Positions 49,160-58,830 of a stretch of DNA of 64,000 nucleotides are shown piece by piece. A program made the position numbers and the translations under genes. Below the pieces are notes generated by a model that saw nothing but the letters and a program-made list of their open reading frames with translations, made no database searches and was not told the DNA's origin. Source of the stretch: Mytilisepta virgata (lineage: Eukaryota > Mollusca > Bivalvia > Mytilida > Mytilidae); assembly GCA_028015205.1 (NCBI GenBank), contig CM051514.1, positions 45,834,150-45,898,149 of the forward strand, given 5' to 3'. Position 1 is the first letter of the stretch. Each line of letters opens with the position of its first letter.

Positions 49160-50680
49160 ATTTGGCAAATTTGTCATAAAAGAAAACAATTAAAAGCAAA
49201 GAAAAAGACAGAAAAAGATAAAACAAAGAAAAAAGAAGGCAAGCACAAAATAGAAGAAACATAAACATTATTAACAATAACAAAAAAAAAACAAAAACAA
49301 AAAACAAAAAAAAAAACATACGCCTAGCCAATTTCCCTATCTTCGCGTTCCACTTTAGCCAGGCCAGAACTTTAGCTACCTATCGTTCAACATTTAAAAG
49401 CTTTTTGACAGCCTGTTATTTCCAGCTTCTCATGAAGGAAAATAATAAAAACCAAAAGATAGTAATAATAATAATAATTATAATAAAAACACAAAAAAAT
49501 CAAGATACAAAAAACAAAAAAGGACATAACACCCCCAAAAAAATAAATAAATGAAAATAAATAAAAAATAAAGAAATAAAGAAAATAAAAACAAACTAAA
49601 AAAAACGTTCGTAAAGTGCATTTAGCTATAGCTAGCCCATAACCAACGCGATGAATCATTTTTGCCTTCAAACAAGCTTGCAAGCTTTCAAGTTGAGCTG
49701 TCAAGTTTAACATTAGTTAGGAAATGTCATTAGCTTTTCGCCAGCTTTGCGTAAACCTTTATCCAGGGATGAACCGTTGCTGCCTATCGTTGAACACTGT
49801 AAAGCTTTTCAACATTCTGTCATAAGCCAGCTTCTAGTGAAGGAAAACAATAAATAAACAAAAATACAGAAATAAAAAAAAATAGCTGAAAATAAAAAGC
49901 AATGCAGAATAAACAAAAAAGAAAAACCAATAAACAAAAGAAACAACAAAACAATAAAGACTAAAAAAGCAAAGAATTCAGAAAAACAAAATATAGAGAT
50001 GAAAACAAAAAACTAAAGTAAAGCAAGGAAACGAGAAGAAAGAAAACAGATCAAAAAAAACCTGTGTATAAAAGTTTCTTGTGTTCAACGATAGGTAGCT
50101 AGTAATCAATGCATTTAAAGCTTTTGGCCTTGAAAACTTTCAAATTCAGCTGTGAGTTTAAATATTGGCTTGCCAATGTCGCTAGTCACGTTCCCAGGTA
50201 GCTACCTTTGATCACTGGAAAGCCTTTCAACTACCTGTCAGTCCCATCTTTGTCATCAAGGAAAACAGTGTTCGCTCTCTTTTTTGCAAGCCGCGCGATA
50301 AACCTTTGCGAAACCAAAACTGCAGCTAGATACTGTTGGACACTACAGTGCTTTTCGACAGCAATTTGCCATATTTGATATTAAGGAAAACAATAAAAGC
50401 CGAAAACTAAAACAAAAAATAAATAAAGAAAAACAAACAAGAAATACCCTGTATAAAAAGTTTCCAAGAGTTCAAACGAAGCTAGTTAGTGGTCCCGGCG
50501 TTGACATCTTTTGGCCTTCAACTCGTGAACTTTCAAATTTGGTTGTTAATCTGAGAACAAAAAAATGAAAAACAGATAATAAATGAAAATGAAACAAAAT
50601 AAAAGACAAATCAAGAAAATTGATAAGAAACTAAACCAACAAATTAAGAAAAAAATAAACCAAAAACATGTATGAATATG
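49160..50680 (+). repeat. A-rich degenerate satellite, period about 400-450
   Basis: Two alternating blocks recur between long A-rich linkers ('aaaacaaaaacaaaaaacaa' type). Block 1 ('cctatcgttcaacattt...agctttttgacagcctg', then 'cttctcatgaaggaaaa') is at about 49379, 49785, 50205 and 50325. Block 2 ('ttttggccttga', 'ctttcaaattcagctgt') is at about 49655, 50120 and 50500. Units are strongly diverged. The linkers are purine-skewed on this strand. The minus-strand frame at 49387-49713 is low-complexity. Confidence 0.65.
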
Positions 50681-50681
50681 A

Positions 50682-50845
50682 CTAGCGCCAGTCTGTTCCA
50701 ATGACGGGTAAGCTCTTCCATAAGAAGGACAACTTATGACAGGGGCAGCGGGCAGTCATAGGGCTAGCGCCGATCTGTTCCAATGACGGGTAAGCTCTTC
50801 CATAAGGAGGACAACCTATGACAGGGGCAGCGGGCAGCCACAAAC
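50682..50845 (+). repeat. 82-bp tandem pair
   Basis: 'ctagcgcc' at 50682 and 50764 begins two units that are nearly identical through 'ctgttccaatgacgggtaag', 'ctcttccataag' and 'tgacaggggcagcgggcag'. GC-richer and much less diverged than the satellite next to it. Confidence 0.88.
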
Positions 50846-51127
50846 GAACAATCAATCATGAACTGAAAAATACTATCCTGGTCATCAAGATTACGACTGA
50901 TATCCCTTCCTAGTCACCGAGATGTGTAAATAATATGAACATTTTGCTTGGCAATTTTAATTCCGATGGATAATTGTGCAATGAACTGTGAAAAGACAAT
51001 ATAAAAGTTGTGCATGTTGCATGTATATTGAATATGTATGTTATAATAATAATGATAGAGTAATCCTGGTCACCCATATGTTTATAAAGAAAGAATTGGG
51101 TAATTAATTTCTTTCGGAAAGGGACAA
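50846..51127. other. No supported feature
   Basis: Short spacer. 'cctggtcaccc' at 51074 is the inverse of 'gggtgacc' at 51145, a weak inverted pair at the edge of the LTR-like block. Confidence 0.35.
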
Positions 51128-51727
51128 TTGTAACGGGATGGCCTGGGTGACCAAAGTATATAAAAACAAATATTTCAATTAATTTGGGAAGGTAATAATT
51201 TTAAAATTAAAATATGATTGTATAATAAGTTGTATTTAGACAGGCTAATACCAGTTCAGTACAGTTCCAATGATTAAATTGTAAAACTTGTTAAAATTGA
51301 CCTTTAGAAAACATCTATGTACCAAACATGGAACAAATTGCAAAACTTGTTAAAATTGACATATAGGAAATAGATATGTACTAACATGATATTTCGATAG
51401 AGATGTATTGGAACTGTATTTGGACTGGGTATGTTTCACACGTCAGGTGCCTATTAGTAATAGTACCATTTTGGGATGCTGTGATTGACGTGTGAAGGAC
51501 TAATTTTCTATAATTGTTTAATATTTTCTACATATTATTTTATTTTTCTACGCAGTATTTTATCTTGTTCTAACTGGTTTTTGGAGCTAGATTATAAATA
51601 CGAGCGACATTGTAGTCCGCTCAGTTCGGTTTTTACTTCAGTTCAGTCCACATCTTAACCACTGTCTGTTAATTGATCTGCATAATAAAGTATTGGAACC
51701 ACACCATTTTTTTTCATACACAACGCA
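51128..51727 (+). mobile_element. LTR-like block, possible solo LTR
   Basis: Starts TGTAACGGGATGG, contains a promoter-like 'ttataaatacgagcg' (51592) followed by an initiator-like region 'cgctcagttcggtttttac', a polyadenylation signal 'aataaag' (51683), and ends near 'cacaacgca'. This order is that of an LTR. Internally 'caaaacttgttaaaattgac' is duplicated. No second LTR, primer site or coding part is found, and no target duplication is clear. Confidence 0.4.
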
Positions 51728-51788
51728 AGTAACCAGTAAGCAGTAATCTTCCACTATACTATCAACGACCCATAAGCCTACAGACAGA

Positions 51789-52304
51789 AACGATATGTTG
51801 CTCATAAAAATACACTTAACTTCTTCTAAAATCTTAGTAAACTTATCTTTCTGACATTAAATCATTTGTATTAAAAAAAATCAAAACTATTTCTTTAATT
51901 TAAGAAGAACAAGTTACAGTGTTATTTTCCACATTCTGGCTTATGACGCTAACAGCACGAAGAAAGTAACATCGGCAGTGTTACTTATACAAAAATCACT
52001 TAACTGCCTCCATTATCTTAGAAAATTTATCTTTCAGACATTTAATCATTTACATGTAAAAAAATCAAACTATTTTTTAAAACTTATACGAACAAGTTTC
52101 AGTGTTACTTTCTACATTCTGGCTTGTGACGCTAACAGCATGATGAAAGTAACGATATGTTGCTCATAAAAATTCACTTTACTTCTTCTGAAATCTTAGT
52201 AGACTTATCGTTCTGACATTAAATCATTTGTATTAAAAAAATCAAAACTATTTCTTCAATCTCAGAAGAACAAGTTACAGTGTTATTTTACACATTCAGG
52301 CTAA
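51789..52304 (+). repeat. 180-bp tandem repeat, 3 units
   Basis: Units start at about 51790, 51970 and 52152 and share 'gttgctcataaaaatacact', 'cttagtaaacttatctttct', 'gacattaaatcatttgta', 'gaacaagttacagtgttatt' and 'cattctggcttatgacgcta'. Unit 3 is cut short where homology to the 850-bp gene unit begins; the stop codon of the last gene fragment lies at this junction. Confidence 0.85.
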
Positions 52305-52509
52305 AATTACGATTACAATTTGTAATATATGTATCTATATTAAGTTCTATACTATTACTACTACCATGTAATTCAACATATCTATTTACAACATCTAACA
52401 AATATTCACTACGTCGTAATACTAAATCTACTTTGGCCTGGGGCTGGATGGTGACAATATTTGATCCACCATTCTGACCAAAGTTAAAGTTTAAAACAAT
52501 TTTATCCAT
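52288..52509 (-). pseudogene. 850-bp unit gene: third copy, N-terminal 73 codons only
   Basis: Open from the ATG at 52509 for 73 codons ('MDKIVLNFNFGQNGGSNIV' start), with no stop inside. It then leaves the family sequence after 'NRNF' and terminates at the edge of the 180-bp tandem repeat. It is collinear with codons 1-70 of the unit ending at 52655, but the rest of the gene is missing. Upstream spacer sequence matches the corresponding spacer at 53360-53505. Not recognised as any known family. Confidence 0.6.
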
Positions 52510-52654
52510 GATTTAGCTAAGACAATCCTCTTTCCTTTTTGTATACCACTATTGATATGAATAGTTTCCTCTTAAAATGATAATGTGACCCGCCCCAAAA
52601 AGGAATGAGGAATGTATTATACTGCTTCATGTATAAATGAACACATACAGAAAA

Positions 52655-53359
52655 CTATCCTGGTCTACCACCACCAAATTTGTGTGCCTTAGCACATGAC
52701 ATATTCTTAAAAGGACTATTTGAAATAGGTCCATTACATGGTGTAGGATAAGTGCCTTCATAAAATTGAGTTGATCTATTAGATCGGAAGGCAGTACACT
52801 TTTGACAAATACATGTAGGTAAAGTATTGACTAGGTAATCACCATGTTCAGTCTTAACTTCAAATATAAATAGTTTAAAATCGTCTGAAGTTAAAATGTC
52901 TTTTGTATTGACATCAAACGTATCAAATAAATAAAAATTGCTTATAATATCTTTGTACAAAGGTACTAACCACAATGAATGTATATCGTTATAGTTTTTA
53001 TTACAAATTCTTCTAGGCAACAGAAGTTTCATAAAATCTTTTTCAAGCTGAAACAGTGTAATTAATGGGGTCAAAAAACCCATTTTGCTGTCTCGGCATC
53101 TTTTAACATCTGAATCAAACTGCTATATATTTTTCACGAAAAAACCTAGAGTAAAATTACGATTACAATTTGTAATATATGTATCTATATTAAGTTCTAT
53201 ACTATTACTACTACCATGTAATTCAACATATCTATTTACAACATCTAACAAATATTCACTACGTCTTAATACTAAATCTACTTTGGCCTAGGGCTCGATG
53301 GTGACCATATTTGATCCACCATTCTGACCAAAGTTAAAGTTTAAAACAATTTTATCCAT
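52655..53359 (-). pseudogene. 850-bp unit gene: most complete copy, about 234 codons, two stops
   Basis: From the ATG at 53359 to the stop at 52655 the frame is continuous for 234 codons except for TAG at codon 24 (53288-53290) and TAG at codon 79 (53123-53125). The sister copies have sense codons at those places (CAG in each), so the stops are secondary. The C-terminal 142 codons (53083-52655) are fully open and could still be translated from an internal ATG. The protein has no signal peptide or membrane helix. The C-terminal third is cysteine-rich ('TCICQKC', then 'PCNGP' and 'MSCAKAHKFGGGRPG'), possibly metal-binding. I do not recognise the family. A mobile-element or integrated-virus origin is possible but unproven. 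Confidence 0.62.
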
Positions 53360-53505
53360 GATTTAGCTAAGACAATCCTCTTTCCTTTTTGTATTCCCAC
53401 TATAGATATGAATAGTTTTCTCTTAAGATGATAATGTGACTTGCCCCAAAAGTAAATGAGGAATGTATTATACTGCTTCATGTATAAATGAACATATACA
53501 GAAAA

Positions 53506-54008
53506 CTATCCTGGTCTACCACCACCAAATTTGTGTGCCTTAGCACATGACATATTCTTAAAAGGACTATTTGAAATAGGTCCATTACATGGTGTAGGAT
53601 AAGTGCCTTCATAAAATTGAGTTGATCTATTAGATCGGAAGGCAGCACACTTTTGACAAATACATGTAGGTAAAGTATTGACCAGGTAATCATCATGTGT
53701 AGTCTTAACTTCAAATATAAATAGTTTAAAATAGTCTGAAGTTAAAATGTTTTTTGTGTTGATATCAAACGTATCAAATAAATAAAAATTGCTTATAATA
53801 TCTTTGTACACAGGTACTAATCACAATGAATGTATATCTTTATAGTTTTTATTACAAATTTTTCCAGGCAACAGAAGTTTCACAAAATCTTTTTCAAGAT
53901 GAAACAGTGTAATTAATGGGGTTAGAAAACCCATATTGCTGTTTCCGCATCTTTTAACATCTGAATCAAACTGCTGTATATTTTTCATGAAAAAACCTAG
54001 AGTAAAAT
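53506..54008 (-). pseudogene. 850-bp unit gene: first copy, C-terminal part with one stop
   Basis: Matches the unit 850-851 bases downstream from about codon 70 to the end. TGA at 53821-53823 replaces a tryptophan codon (TGG at 52970-52972 in the sister copy). After the stop the frame is open for the last 104 codons. The N-terminal 70 codons are absent: beyond about 54008 a partial repeat follows. Nucleotide identity to the sister copy is high by eye, with most changes single-base, so the duplication is not ancient. Confidence 0.62.
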
Positions 54009-54157
54009 TAACTCAATGGGGTAAAACCCATTTTGCTGTTATTGCATCTTTTAACATCTGAATCAAACTCTTGTAAATAGTTCATAAAAAAAACTAGAGT
54101 AAAAATACGCAATTTGATAATGGTAGTAGTATTAGAACAGAACTTAATATGGATATA
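54009..54157. repeat. Partial fourth unit joined to an inverted piece
   Basis: 54012-54108 repeats again the region around codon 70 to the internal ATG ('aacccattttgctgt', 'catcttttaacatctgaatc'). Directly after it, 54121-54157 ('ggtagtagtattagaacaga', then 'acttaatatgg') is the reverse complement of 52331-52366, from the N-terminal half of the gene. So the array ends in a small inversion. Confidence 0.65.
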
Positions 54158-54687
54158 TCACCTTGCAGATAGTTTTAGGTTGTTACTGAACGGTTATAAT
54201 TGCAATTTTTAAAGCTTATTATAATAAACTATTTTACCACTTGGATTGAATTTGGATATATTCTGCTCAAGTAACGTTTAATGTTAAACTCTACAACATA
54301 GTTTTTGTGAATTAATAATCTGTTTTTTTTTAAATCCTCGGTGACCTTGTTGTAGCTTAGTCGTTTTGACCGCGGAAGGTCATTGGCTAGATCCCCACCC
54401 AGGTCAAACAAACAAAAAACAATATAGTTTATGTTTTCTGTCCTTTGTTTCATTTTATGAATGTGGTACACTCTGGTTCAGTGTCTTTTACCAATACAAA
54501 TATTTTAAAAATTGTTCAAACATTGTGTTCAATAACTCGGACATTATGACGTTCGACTATAAACTGTATAAATTGTATCTGGTTGGTCAAATATTTAGCT
54601 AGATTAATTTGTGAAAATTATATTGATGAATGAATTATCGTGATACAAACCGAGATCCATATTTGTCGAGCCTGCGACTTTAGTGAT

Positions 54688-54719
<32 letters not shown>
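54688..54719 (+). repeat. CGG trinucleotide repeat, about 10 units
   Basis: Pure (CGG)n tract in an otherwise AT-rich setting; no long frame uses it. Confidence 0.95.
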
Positions 54720-54794
54720 TTAACTCATTTCTTAAAAGCTTTATATTTTAGAAGGTGGGAGACCTGGATGCTTTATACTTTGTATATAGATACC

Positions 54795-55412
54795 TTATGT
54801 TACGAAGTTTCCGTCTGTCATATGTACATTGTCCTTGACCACATTTTCATGGTTCAGTGACTACTTGAAAAAAAAGTTAAGATTTTTTGTAATGTTTATT
54901 TCTCTTATTAGTAATAGGATAACTATATTTGGTATGTGCGTACCTTGCAAGGTCCTCATCCCCATCAGACAGCCTTCAATTGACCTCGACCCCATTTCAC
55001 GGATCAGTGAACAAGGTTAAGTTTTGGTGGTCAAGTCCATATCTCAGATACTATAAGCAATAGGTCTAGTATATTTGGTGTATGGAAGGATTGTAAGGTG
55101 TACATATCCAACTGGCAGGTGTCGTCTGACCTTGACCTCATTTTCATGGTTCAGTGGTTATAGTTAAGTTTTTGTGTTTTGGCCTGTTTTTTTAATACTG
55201 TATGCAATAGGTCTACTATATTTGGTGTATGGAAGGATTGTAAGGTGTACATGTCCAACTGGCAGGTGTCATCTGACCTTGACCTCATTTTCATGGTTCA
55301 GTGGTTACAGTTAAGTTTTTGTGTTTTGGCCTGTTTTTCAAATACTGTTTGCAATAGGTCTACTATATTTGGTGTATGGAAGGATTGTAAGGTGTGTCTT
55401 ATAAAAAAACCA
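54795..55412 (+). repeat. 147-bp tandem repeat, about 4 units of rising similarity
   Basis: 'atatttggt' marks unit starts at about 54926, 55071, 55218 and 55365 (last two spacings exactly 147), with 'tgaccttgacctcattttca', 'tggttcagtgg' and 'gcaataggtcta' in step. The units at 55071 and 55218 are almost identical; the earlier ones are diverged; the last is cut after about 33 bases. Confidence 0.88.
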
Positions 55413-55479
55413 AAATGAAATGAAATGTAAAGTAGGGGAACTATCTCTGGATGTTGTGAAACTTGGTTTTGCCATGCCC

Positions 55480-55537
55480 GGTAGAGGCATTACCTGGTAG
55501 TGGCATTATTTGGTAAAGGCACTACCTGGTAGAGGCA
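55480..55537 (+). repeat. 16-bp minisatellite, 3.6 units
   Basis: 'ggta(g/a)(a/t)ggca(t/c)ta(c/t)(c/t)t' repeats at 55480, 55496, 55512 and 55528. Confidence 0.88.
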
Positions 55538-56358
55538 GGCCGGGATCGGCTAGCACCAATAAAAACTACTGGAACATCTATAACAGTAAAATACCCAAGC
55601 TTTATTAAAAATAATAAAAACAAAAAAACAAGAAATAAGAAAGAAAAACATTGCAAAAGTAAAAGATGTAACATCTAAAACTGTGATATTTATATTCAGA
55701 TTTAATTGTTATTGAAAATATTTACTGAACATAGTTATGATTCATTTAATATAAATTTTCAAAACTAAATAACTATTATTGACGTTTAAATTCTTAATAT
55801 TAAAAAAAAATTACATACCTATAACAGTAAAATACCCAAGCTTAGAAAGTTAGGATTTCTTTCCTATTTATACGGTAGAATTTAGGTCAGGCCAAACAAT
55901 TTTTACATAACAGGACCGAATGACGCAAGTAGAATTAATATTATGAGATTTAGTCAATATTAGTTTAATAGCGGTCATTCTTTGAAATATATAGTTTAAT
56001 TAGCTTGTCCATGTTCGACCTGGGGCACTGTGTGTATTCAAAAGCATGTCAACGGATAAGAGCAATTATATCAAATATAGTAAAGGTTAAAAGTTCAAAT
56101 ATTATATCAAATATATTAAGATTAAAATTTCAAATAATATTTTCATTCAAAAACAAAACAATTTATAATTTAACTGAACGTATTGTACATGGAATTTTAT
56201 GTTACAATAGTCGCTCCTCCTTTAACAAGAACCTGTCCCAGGTTCGGACATAAAATAAAATATAGAGGGGTTTTGTAATGGCTTCTTCGTGTTTGAATAC
56301 ATGTACCTATAGGTGTTGCGGTGTTTCAAAATGTCGTAGGAACAGTCCTATTAGAATA
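55538..56358. other. No supported gene
   Basis: AT-rich with A-rich tracts near 55610-55640. 'tataacagtaaaatacccaa' occurs twice (55579 and 55821), a small direct repeat about 242 bases apart. Confidence 0.4.
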
Positions 56359-56462
56359 GAAATAATTCACGGTGGCTTGAAAATATCATGACAGAATATT
56401 TGGCATAATGGGCATACCCGTGTTTATTCAGGATATTTTGAAGCCACCGTGAATTTATTTCT
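56359..56462. repeat. Hairpin: 29-base inverted arms, about 42-base loop
   Basis: 'attcacggtggcttgaaaat' on the left is matched by 'atattttgaagccaccgtga' on the right, the arms continuing to 'gaaat' and 'atttc' at the outer ends. May be a miniature inverted-repeat element or a structured transcript. No gene adjoins it. Confidence 0.75.
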
Positions 56463-58559
56463 CAAAGTTTACGATCAGAGAACAACAAATACATTGTTTT
56501 CATTGTTATCCTCTTTATATCCGAGTAAGAGTATTGACTGACTTTGCCTGTTTAGAAAAGAATGATAATTTCTTGCAGAAACAAAAATGTTTATAAAGTT
56601 ACAAAGACTTCCATATTTTGTGCAATGGTTACATTATTTATCATTCTGCTCTTGTTGTTGATAAAGACAAAATAAGGACAAACTTATAAGAAAATGTGGT
56701 ACAGTTATATTGTATATCGCAAGTCAGTTTGTAGGCTGATAAAAGTTTTTAATACGTGTTATATTGCACACATATTTATTTATTATTATAGTATGTAATA
56801 AGAATGTGTTTATTGGAGTAGCGAATCTGATCCCAGTTTCACAAATATTCAAAATATTCATACGATTACGATCTACTGGTTCCGGGGCATTAATAAAAGA
56901 GAAAAATCGAAAACCTTAGATCAGATCACACTTTTTTTCTACATATATAACAAAATTACAGCATGTGAAAAAGGAAAGGTTAACAATAACATACCAATGT
57001 ATCAAAACGCAACCAAATACGCAGAAACTGCACCAAAATAACATAAAATAGCAGAAAACACAAAGTTTAACATACATGTGTAAATACAACTCTTGAATAG
57101 TCTGACTATTAGAACATGTGGAGTTAACCCAGTTTTATGGGTACCCAAACCTCCAGCTTATCTTTACTAACACTCTGGTGTATAAAACATAAGCATGTTT
57201 GTAAAACTGAACCCAGTATTTGTATCTACATAACTACATGTATATGTTTAAATGTACGTTATTATTTATTTTTTAAAACTATTGTTCCAAGATATTATAA
57301 TTCCATTAAGTCAGTACAACAAAGTGTCTCGTTTGGTAGCTTTTGTTCTAGTTGGCTACCGTCGAGTTAAAATTGTCAGAGTTGGATTTCAAAAGGTATT
57401 GACACGTTAAAGTATTTAGGTCTATGAAATTCATTTTCTGAATGCACTTGACCTGTTGCTTGTTTTCTCTGTATAAATATGACAACTTATGCAAATATGA
57501 CTACTTATGCAAAATAGGAAAAAAATCGACAATTTCCTTTTAACAACAATAAACAGGCATGGTTATAAGAGAAAACGCTTTAAACAAAATTAATTGCTAA
57601 TTTTACTTTCAGTTTTATATTGAAAAATGAAATTTGTCCTCATGGTTTTAGCAAGACAACAGAAGTTCTGATGTGTAGAGTAAAGTTTATATAGTATACA
57701 ACTTTTTGAATCGAACGGAACCGTTTTGTATACACTCGCGGCCTTCTTATAAGCCAGTGTTACAAAACAACTTCTGGGGAAAATTTAGATTATGTTATAT
57801 GCACTGAAGTACCGTTTCAGGGATCGCCAGATAATCTTTCAGAATCATTTTATGAATTAACAGAGATTTTCAAACAAATTCTAGTATTTCAAATACTACG
57901 GAGCTGCTTGAAATTTAATTTCCTCTCGAAATGCGTAGACATGTGTTGCTTTCATTTTCAAGACATTTAGAACCTATCCCTTTGTATTCTCTGTAGCATT
58001 ATAACTGAAACACTTTCTACAATTTCTAGCTACGATTTGTCATTTGTGTATAATTTATTTGTTTTGGATGAATGCCATGGATATAGAGAAGGTTTATGAT
58101 ATATCTGATTTGGTGTGTTCACGTTTCTCCCACGTTAATTATTTGTTTATACAGTAGTAAATTTACCTTACCTGTAATTACTTGTACAGTGCAATCTGTG
58201 TAATTGAGCCATTATTGAAATATACATAAAAGTCTTAACTTTATTTGATTAGCAAATATTAAATAAATAAACATACAACATTAAATCGTTTTTCGTTTTA
58301 ACACAAGCAGCACAAAACAATTTATTTAATTATCAAGAAGCAAGTATATTCAATAAATAAATAGACAACAATAATTTTCATTTCATTTTAACACAAACAA
58401 CACAAAAAGTACATAAAACAAAATATGTGATAATATACACAAAAGAAGTGAATGAGATTGATATGAATTTCGATGCTCAAGATTTACATATTTCGTCGAT
58501 TAAATTATCTAATATATAAAATGAATAAAACCAGTGATAGGGGCTTGAATTTGAAGCAC
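56463..58559. other. No supported gene
   Basis: AT-rich. The 57138-57190 block is a diverged copy of 26827-26880. The 77-codon frame at 57137-57370 crosses it and is not recognised. Confidence 0.4.
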
Positions 58560-58830
58560 GGCTGTATTGTCCCTTCCTCATACCGGATTTGACATGGGCA
58601 GTATGACGGGTATCCTGCAGGAAGCAGAGACTGCTTACTCTTGGGGAGCACTTGAATCTACCCCCGGTTTTTTTGGTGGGGTCCATGTGTTTCTTATGTT
58701 TTTAGTTTTTAATTGTAGTGCATGTATTGTTTTGGTCTTGTCTTCGTTGTTCTCCGGAGTTTGTCAGTTGTTACGATTTTTCTCTCCTTTAAATATCCCT
58801 TTGGTATTTCTTGACTTTACTTAAATAGAA
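58560..58830 (+). mobile_element. Penelope-type element, 3' tail
   Basis: 'cataccggatttgacatggg', 'tgcaggaagcagagactgct', 'cttggggagcacttgaatct' and 'ccctttggtatttcttgact' match 37980-38222 in order. No reverse-transcriptase part. The frame 58567-58824 is a tail shadow. Confidence 0.75.

Noticed and set aside
49387..49713. 108-codon hydrophobic minus-strand frame
   Set aside because: Long phenylalanine/tyrosine runs come from the A-rich linker of the degenerate satellite; low-complexity artefact.
54340..54420. Another tRNA-like or SINE head ('gtcattggctagatcccca', then 'cccaggtcaaacaaac')
   Set aside because: It has a suggestive tail but no clear A/B box pair and no flanking direct repeat.
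54688..54719. CpG-island promoter at the CGG repeat
   Set aside because: It is a bare microsatellite in AT-rich DNA, with no exon, TATA box or donor next to it.
51789..55412. CRISPR-like spaced repeats
   Set aside because: Repeats here are contiguous tandem units of 147, 180 and 850 bp without unique spacers, in a eukaryotic setting.
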